Positions 5,134 to 8,046 of a stretch of DNA of 8,046 nt are shown here, piece after piece (position 1 is the stretch's first letter; the number at the start of each line of letters is the position of its first letter). The stretch is from NCBI GenBank assembly GCA_029574055.1, contig JAKQBQ010000155.1, forward strand, positions 1 to 8,046, given 5' to 3'. A program made the translations under genes and the position numbers. Below the pieces are notes generated by a model. It saw nothing but the letters and a program-made list of their open reading frames with translations, was not told the origin of the DNA and ran no database searches. The stretch is from Methanobacteriota archaeon (GTDB taxonomy: Archaea; Thermoplasmatota; Thermoplasmata; Methanomassiliicoccales; Methanomethylophilaceae).

Positions 5134-6623
5134 CATGAAGAGGCGGCGGGAGCCTTCGGCTTCCGCCCCCTATTCTTCTTGATTCCGTCAAGCCTGTCTC
5201 GATCGTCCCGAGTGCTGTACATGAACAATCCCAGCTTCGCGTCCAGGTCCCTCACGTCCTTCGGGACGACCTGCCTCATATCCGCGTTCCCTTCCATTAT
5301 TTTCATGGTCCCGTACACATCGAGGACGTCCTCGGGGGTCATGGATCCCGAAAGATCGGCATCATCCAGCAGCTTGGCTATCTCGAAACGCACCAGCATC
5401 GCTACGAACGTTATGAAGAGATGGCCCATGACATGGTTGTCGTCATGCATGTACGTCCTGTCCGCCGAAAGGACGTTCTTCCCCGCATCGAAGAAATTCT
5501 CGATCTCGCTCCTCGCCTTGTACAGCCTGTATATCTCCTTGGGGTCGGCCTCCATCGACGCTATGATGACGAAATTGCCGGCTTTGTCGATCTTCAGTTC
5601 CCTGTCCGGGTCCCTCTCCCTTGCTTTCAGCGCGTCCACCAGCTCGTCGTTCCTGCTGTCCAGGTTCTCGAAGCGGTACGCCCATTCCTCTTCTCCGAGA
5701 CGACTGCGGCCGTACGCCACGGCGGAATCCCTCCACCTGAATATCCCGTCCTTCGTACCCGTCACATCATACACTTTCGAGTTGCGTTTGACCGCGACGA
5801 TGTAGTCCAGGTCCTTTTCCCGGATCGCGTCAAGGAGCTTCCTATCATGATATCCACGATCCATCACCAGGACCGTACCTTCCGGTATGTCGAACTCGTC
5901 CAGCATGCTTACGGCGGAACCCTCCTTGATGTTGCCCGGCACCACTCTCATATACTGCGGCCGGCCGGAGGCCAGGCCGCATACCGCCAGCAGGTTGAAC
6001 TGCGGACAGGAGAGTCCGAAGCGGTTGTACCCGGATTTGTTCATGAACGCCCCTCTCGCTTTAGAGAAGATCACGGACATGTCGACAGCCATCTCCCCGT
6101 CCTCCGTCGCGATGTTGTTGAAGAACAGGTCCTGAGAGCCTCTCGCCGCGCCCACCCGCTCCAGCGTCTGCGATAGGCTCTTCGGAGAAGTGTTCGGGCG
6201 TAGATCCAGCACATCCTCCAGCCTGTTCCAGCACCGCCCGCATTTGTTCAGCTCGCCTCTGCCCAGGCATCTGGCGAAAACGAGTTCGACGATCTCCCGA
6301 TGATCGTTGGGAAACGCCTTCTTCAGAGGCTCCGCTATCTTCTCCGCGGCCTTGGCAAGCAGCCTCGCGCTGCCGCTGTCACGAACATCGGTTATATCAA
6401 CGCGCGAGCGCATCGGCCTCGGAGGGGTGACGGTGCCGTCCGGATTGAGAACTCCGCGGTACTCGGAGACCTTCCTTCTCTTCTTCGCTTCCTTATCCCA
6501 CACGGTGGTGGCCCACTTCAGATAGTGAACCCCGCCCTTCTTCTCCACGGTCAGGCCGGTATTCCCCGCTTTACGCTGCTCCTCAAGCCAGTCCCTCGCC
6601 CATTGATCAGGTTCGCATCCCAT
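5133..6623 (-). CDS. DDE transposase, IS4/IS1634-type
   Basis: A transposase of 496 residues from ATG 6623. Catalytic residues, numbered from this start: first Asp 181 in VDMSVIFS, second Asp 255 in VLVMDRGYHD, and the Y-x2-R-x3-E-x6-K signature as Y368, R371, E375 and K382 in YKARSEIENFFDAGKN. All three acidic residues are present, and the C-terminus ends in a basic tail (KKNRGRKPK). A longer frame opens at ATG 6662, but its first 13 codons run through a TATA box (6647-6654) centred about 27 nt from ATG 6623, so the shorter, leaderless start is preferred. An 18-bp palindrome between the TATA box and the start carries a copy of the IS terminal-repeat block, suggesting that the transposase represses itself. 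Confidence 0.93.
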   Translation of the reverse strand: MGCEPDQWARDWLEEQRKAGNTGLTVEKKGGVHYLKWATTVWDKEAKKRRKVSEYRGVLNPDGTVTPPRPMRSRVDITDVRDSGSARLLAKAAEKIAEPLKKAFPNDHREIVELVFARCLGRGELNKCGRCWNRLEDVLDLRPNTSPKSLSQTLERVGAARGSQDLFFNNIATEDGEMAVDMSVIFSKARGAFMNKSGYNRFGLSCPQFNLLAVCGLASGRPQYMRVVPGNIKEGSAVSMLDEFDIPEGTVLVMDRGYHDRKLLDAIREKDLDYIVAVKRNSKVYDVTGTKDGIFRWRDSAVAYGRSRLGEEEWAYRFENLDSRNDELVDALKARERDPDRELKIDKAGNFVIIASMEADPKEIYRLYKARSEIENFFDAGKNVLSADRTYMHDDNHVMGHLFITFVAMLVRFEIAKLLDDADLSGSMTPEDVLDVYGTMKIMEGNADMRQVVPKDVRDLDAKLGLFMYSTRDDRDRLDGIKKNRGRKPKAPAASS

Positions 6624-6626
6624 GAA

Positions 6627-6644
6627 TATACCATATATGGTATA
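6627..6644. promoter_or_regulatory. 18-bp palindrome in the transposase promoter (putative operator)
   Basis: TATACCATATATGGTATA is a perfect palindrome lying between the transposase TATA box and its ATG at 6623. Its right arm extends into GGTATAACT (6639-6647), identical over nine bases to the inner block of both terminal inverted repeats. A protein that binds the IS ends could therefore bind here and block transcription. Confidence 0.5.
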
Positions 6645-6646
6645 AC

Positions 6647-6654
6647 TATTTAAA
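6647..6654 (-). promoter_or_regulatory. Transposase TATA box
   Basis: The minus strand reads TTTAAATA, centred about 27 nt upstream of the ATG at 6623. It overlaps by one base the GGTATAACT copy at 6639-6647. Confidence 0.55.
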
Positions 6655-6739
6655 CCCTTCAATCCCTTTACTCCGAGTCACGAACGACAACATGCCAGAT
6701 CGTCCCTGTTGCAAAACATCGTCACCGTCCGGCGTCAAA

Positions 6740-6769
6740 AAGTTATACCTTACATTACCAAGTTAGAGT
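6740..6769 (-). repeat. IS terminal inverted repeat, right
   Basis: Its complement begins ACTCTAACT, then GGTAA, then GGTATAACTT, matching the left end at 25 of 30 positions. The 95 bp between it and the transposase promoter hold no other gene. Confidence 0.92.
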
Positions 6770-6773
6770 TTTT
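6770..6773. repeat. Target site duplication, right copy (TTTT)
   Basis: TTTT directly follows the right terminal repeat and equals 5100-5103. Joining base 5103 to base 6774 recreates an uninterrupted coding frame. Confidence 0.7.
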
Positions 6774-6920
6774 ATTATAGCAATATTCTATCAGCAAATG
6801 TTGGAGTACCCTCTATCCTTCGCATGTGTGTTCATTGTCCTCTGCGGGTTTTTAGCTGGGTCAATTCTTTTTGACACGTTCGAATCAAAGAGGATCAAAC
6901 TGTCAAAAACCGGTGAATGA
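6774..6920 (+). pseudogene. 3' part of the IS-split small membrane protein
   Basis: This 48-codon frame, starting IIAIFYQQMLEYP and ending in KLSKTGE before TGA 6918-6920, continues codon 57 at 5103 without a frame change. It aligns with residues 56-100 of the gene at 4095: IFYQQMLEY with VFHQELREY, and ILFDTFESKR with ILFDVFESRK. It contains the third hydrophobic segment. The rebuilt protein is 105 residues and stops where its neighbour continues into the DUF3784-like half, so the ancestor was a short protein. An internal ATG at 6798 has no convincing ribosome binding site. Confidence 0.85.
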
Positions 6921-6921
6921 A

Positions 6922-6950
6922 CGAACCCCATCCATCGGTTCGGGTCGAAC
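6922..6950 (+). terminator. Alternative small hairpins after the disrupted gene
   Basis: CGAACC (6922-6927) can pair with GGTTCG (6937-6942), or GTTCG (6938-6942) with CGAAC (6946-6950). The two stems exclude each other. They lie directly after the stop codon at 6918-6920, but only an A-rich stretch follows and there is no T-run, so a terminator role is weakly supported. Confidence 0.2.
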
Positions 6951-7004
6951 AAAACCTCCGCCCAAAGAAAACAATGTTAACCATGTATAGGATATCAACA
7001 AAGG

Positions 7005-7304
7005 ATGCTTGTCGAAGATGTTGTCAGAGTGACCGATTCGGGAGTGGAGGCGGACGTCCAGGTATCGCCGAGATCCGGAAGGTCCAGGATCGAGGGGATC
7101 GACAGCTGGAGGAAAAGGCTGATCGTAAAAGTAAGGTCGCCCCCGCTGGACGGAAAGGCGAACGCCGAAGTGGAGGAGGTGTTCCTTGAAGCAACAGGCT
7201 TCCCGTCGTCGATAATCTCAGGGCATACGAACAGGCAGAAAACCGTCCTCATTCGAGGAAATGCAGAAGCAATAATCTCAAAGCTGAGGGATGTAATTGG
7301 ATGA
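7005..7304 (+). CDS. DUF167 (YggU-type) family protein
   Basis: A 99-residue protein of the DUF167 family. The signature VSPRSGRSRIEG (20-31), LIVKVRSPPLDGKAN (39-53) and SGHTNRQKTVLI (72-83) follows the family pattern of PRS-x-G, APP-DGKAN and SG-x-S/T-R-K. These are small alpha/beta proteins found in bacteria, archaea and eukaryotes with no firmly established function. ATG 7005 is the first start after an in-frame stop at 6978-6980; an AGG directly abuts it, too close for a normal ribosome site, so leaderless initiation is possible although no clear TATA box was found. The last 8 bp overlap the next gene, so the two are probably translated together. Confidence 0.9.
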   Translation: MLVEDVVRVTDSGVEADVQVSPRSGRSRIEGIDSWRKRLIVKVRSPPLDGKANAEVEEVFLEATGFPSSIISGHTNRQKTVLIRGNAEAIISKLRDVIG

Positions 7305-8046
7305 TGTCGAACGCCTGGAAGAGATCGAAGAGGTCATCGAAGAGCTCAGGGAACTTTCAAAAGACCACGTGATCCTCACCGAAGGCCTCAGGGACAAGAA
7401 GGCTCTGGAAGCGTTAGGGATAAAGGGAGACATATTCCTGATACAATCGGCCGCCGGGCCGCTGAAGGCCGCCGAGTATGTCGCCGGCCGCAAAGGAAAA
7501 GCCGTCATACTGACGGACTGGGACAGAAGGGGAGGGACGATCGCGAACGATCTGGAACTTCAGCTGTCTTCATTGGGGGTTGAGCACAACATCGAGATCA
7601 GGGCGAAGCTCTCCCGCCTCTGCAAGAGATACATAAAGGACGTCGAATCCCTGAACACAATGCTGGAAAGGCTGTCGTCAAACGCAAGCGGTATTAAAGC
7701 AGGACATGATATCATTCTCGACGGTGAGTTTCTGAAAGGGGCGTTCCTTGTTATAGAGGGTATCGACGGGGCCGGCAAATCCACGCTCTGCGAGCTGCTG
7801 GAGAACATGCTCAAGGGGGAAGGGTACAAAGTAATGGTGACCCAAGAGCCGACGCATGATGAGATAGGGATGTTCATAAGAGAAGGGAAGGTCAAAGGCA
7901 TATCTCAGAAGGCGGAGGCCCTTCTGTTCGTGGCGGACCGCGCCGTACACACGGAAAGGATATCGAAGTGGGTGGAGGAGGGGTTCGTGGTCATATGCGA
8001 CAGGTATTTCGCATCAACCGTGGCATACCAGTCCTCCGGGTTCAAC
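7297..8046 (+). CDS. Toprim domain (UPF0292-type) fused to thymidylate kinase, partial at 3' end
   Basis: One open frame of 250 codons runs from TTG 7297 to the window edge. TTG is chosen because GAGGG (7286-7290) lies 6 nt upstream and no in-frame ATG precedes the first domain. Residues 1-145 resemble archaeal UPF0292 Toprim proteins: VILTEGLRDKKAL (25-37) with the catalytic-type Glu29, and AVILTDWDRRGG (69-80) with the DxD pair Asp74/Asp76. From residue 149 the frame reads as dTMP kinase: FLVIEGIDGAGKST (150-163) with the P-loop, QEP (183-185), LLFVADRAVH, and DRYFASTVAYQ (235-245), the nucleotide-binding DRY motif. dTMP kinase converts dTMP to dTDP for DNA synthesis; the Toprim part may bind or cleave nucleic acid, or be structural. 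No stop or frame change separates the halves. The C-terminal part of the kinase is beyond the window. Confidence 0.9.
   Translation, partial: MDDVERLEEIEEVIEELRELSKDHVILTEGLRDKKALEALGIKGDIFLIQSAAGPLKAAEYVAGRKGKAVILTDWDRRGGTIANDLELQLSSLGVEHNIEIRAKLSRLCKRYIKDVESLNTMLERLSSNASGIKAGHDIILDGEFLKGAFLVIEGIDGAGKSTLCELLENMLKGEGYKVMVTQEPTHDEIGMFIREGKVKGISQKAEALLFVADRAVHTERISKWVEEGFVVICDRYFASTVAYQSSGFN

Larger units (their letters stand above)
5104..6769. mobile_element. Complete insertion sequence (IS4/IS1634-type), 1666 bp
   Basis: The element is bounded by 30-bp terminal inverted repeats (25 of 30 positions identical) and a 4-bp TTTT direct duplication, and carries a single transposase gene on the minus strand. 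It interrupts a small membrane-protein gene between codons 57 and 58. The transposase stop codon overlaps the inner end of the left repeat. Family assignment rests on the DDE residues, the Y-R-E-K pattern and the N-terminal WDKEAKKRRKVSEYRG segment common in IS1634-like transposases; a 4-bp duplication is somewhat short for IS1634, so the family is provisional. Ends, frame and flanks are all intact, so it was probably inserted recently and may be active. Confidence 0.93.

Noticed and set aside
5145..5167. 10-bp stem with TTC loop near the transposase 3' end, as an IS terminator
   Set aside because: It lies wholly within coding sequence for the basic/Ala-rich tail and is not followed by a T-run on the minus strand.
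5421..6176. 251-codon plus-strand frame inside the transposase gene
   Set aside because: Its codons are the reverse of conserved transposase motifs; it is a shadow of the DDE transposase.
6623..6662. ATG at 6662 as the transposase start
   Set aside because: The added 13 codons consist of the TATA box and operator palindrome, and transcription from that box would begin near 6623, so this ATG would not be in the mRNA.

Overview
The window looks like chromosomal DNA of a euryarchaeon, probably class Thermoplasmata and possibly a Methanomassiliicoccales-type methanogen (class moderate, order low confidence). The evidence is a single GINS-type replication protein, a UPF0292-type Toprim domain, a tRNA gene without encoded CCA, and archaeal TATA boxes about 27 nt upstream of several start codons, which implies leaderless mRNAs. 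No rRNA or marker gene settles the taxonomy.

Layout. Bases 1-61 may hold the tail of an unidentified gene. Bases 62-905 are AT-rich and appear noncoding, with several hairpins and TATA-like boxes. A YdeI/OmdA-family gene (906-1511, minus) lies between an intact tRNA-Lys(CUU) gene (1584-1657, minus) and a detached 19-bp copy of that tRNA's 3' end (674-692). This is the footprint expected of a small tRNA-integrated element or its remnant. Next come core-type genes: a CBS-pair protein and a WalJ/YycJ-like metallo-hydrolase in a tight plus-strand operon (1768-3020), convergent with and overlapping a GINS replication gene (3004-3777, minus).

The divergent region 3778-3990 carries the GINS promoter and a TA-rich palindromic promoter. 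The latter drives a possible 32-codon leader ORF with a hairpin near its end, then a seven-helix membrane protein with a DUF3784-like C-terminal half (4095-4862). Downstream lies a half-length paralogue (4933 onward) split by a complete insertion sequence (5104-6769). The IS has 30-bp imperfect terminal inverted repeats, a 4-bp TTTT target duplication and an IS4/IS1634-type DDE transposase. Removing the IS and one TTTT copy restores a 105-codon reading frame that aligns with its neighbour. The IS carries a 9-bp block of its terminal repeats again in the transposase promoter, within or beside an 18-bp palindrome, suggesting self-regulation.

The window ends with a DUF167 (YggU-type) gene overlapping by 8 bp a long open frame that fuses an archaeal Toprim domain to thymidylate kinase. 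It starts at TTG and runs off the end of the window. The most interesting items are this fusion, the reconstructable IS-split paralogue, the shared TIR/promoter block, the tRNA-Lys att duplication and the leader ORF with hairpin.
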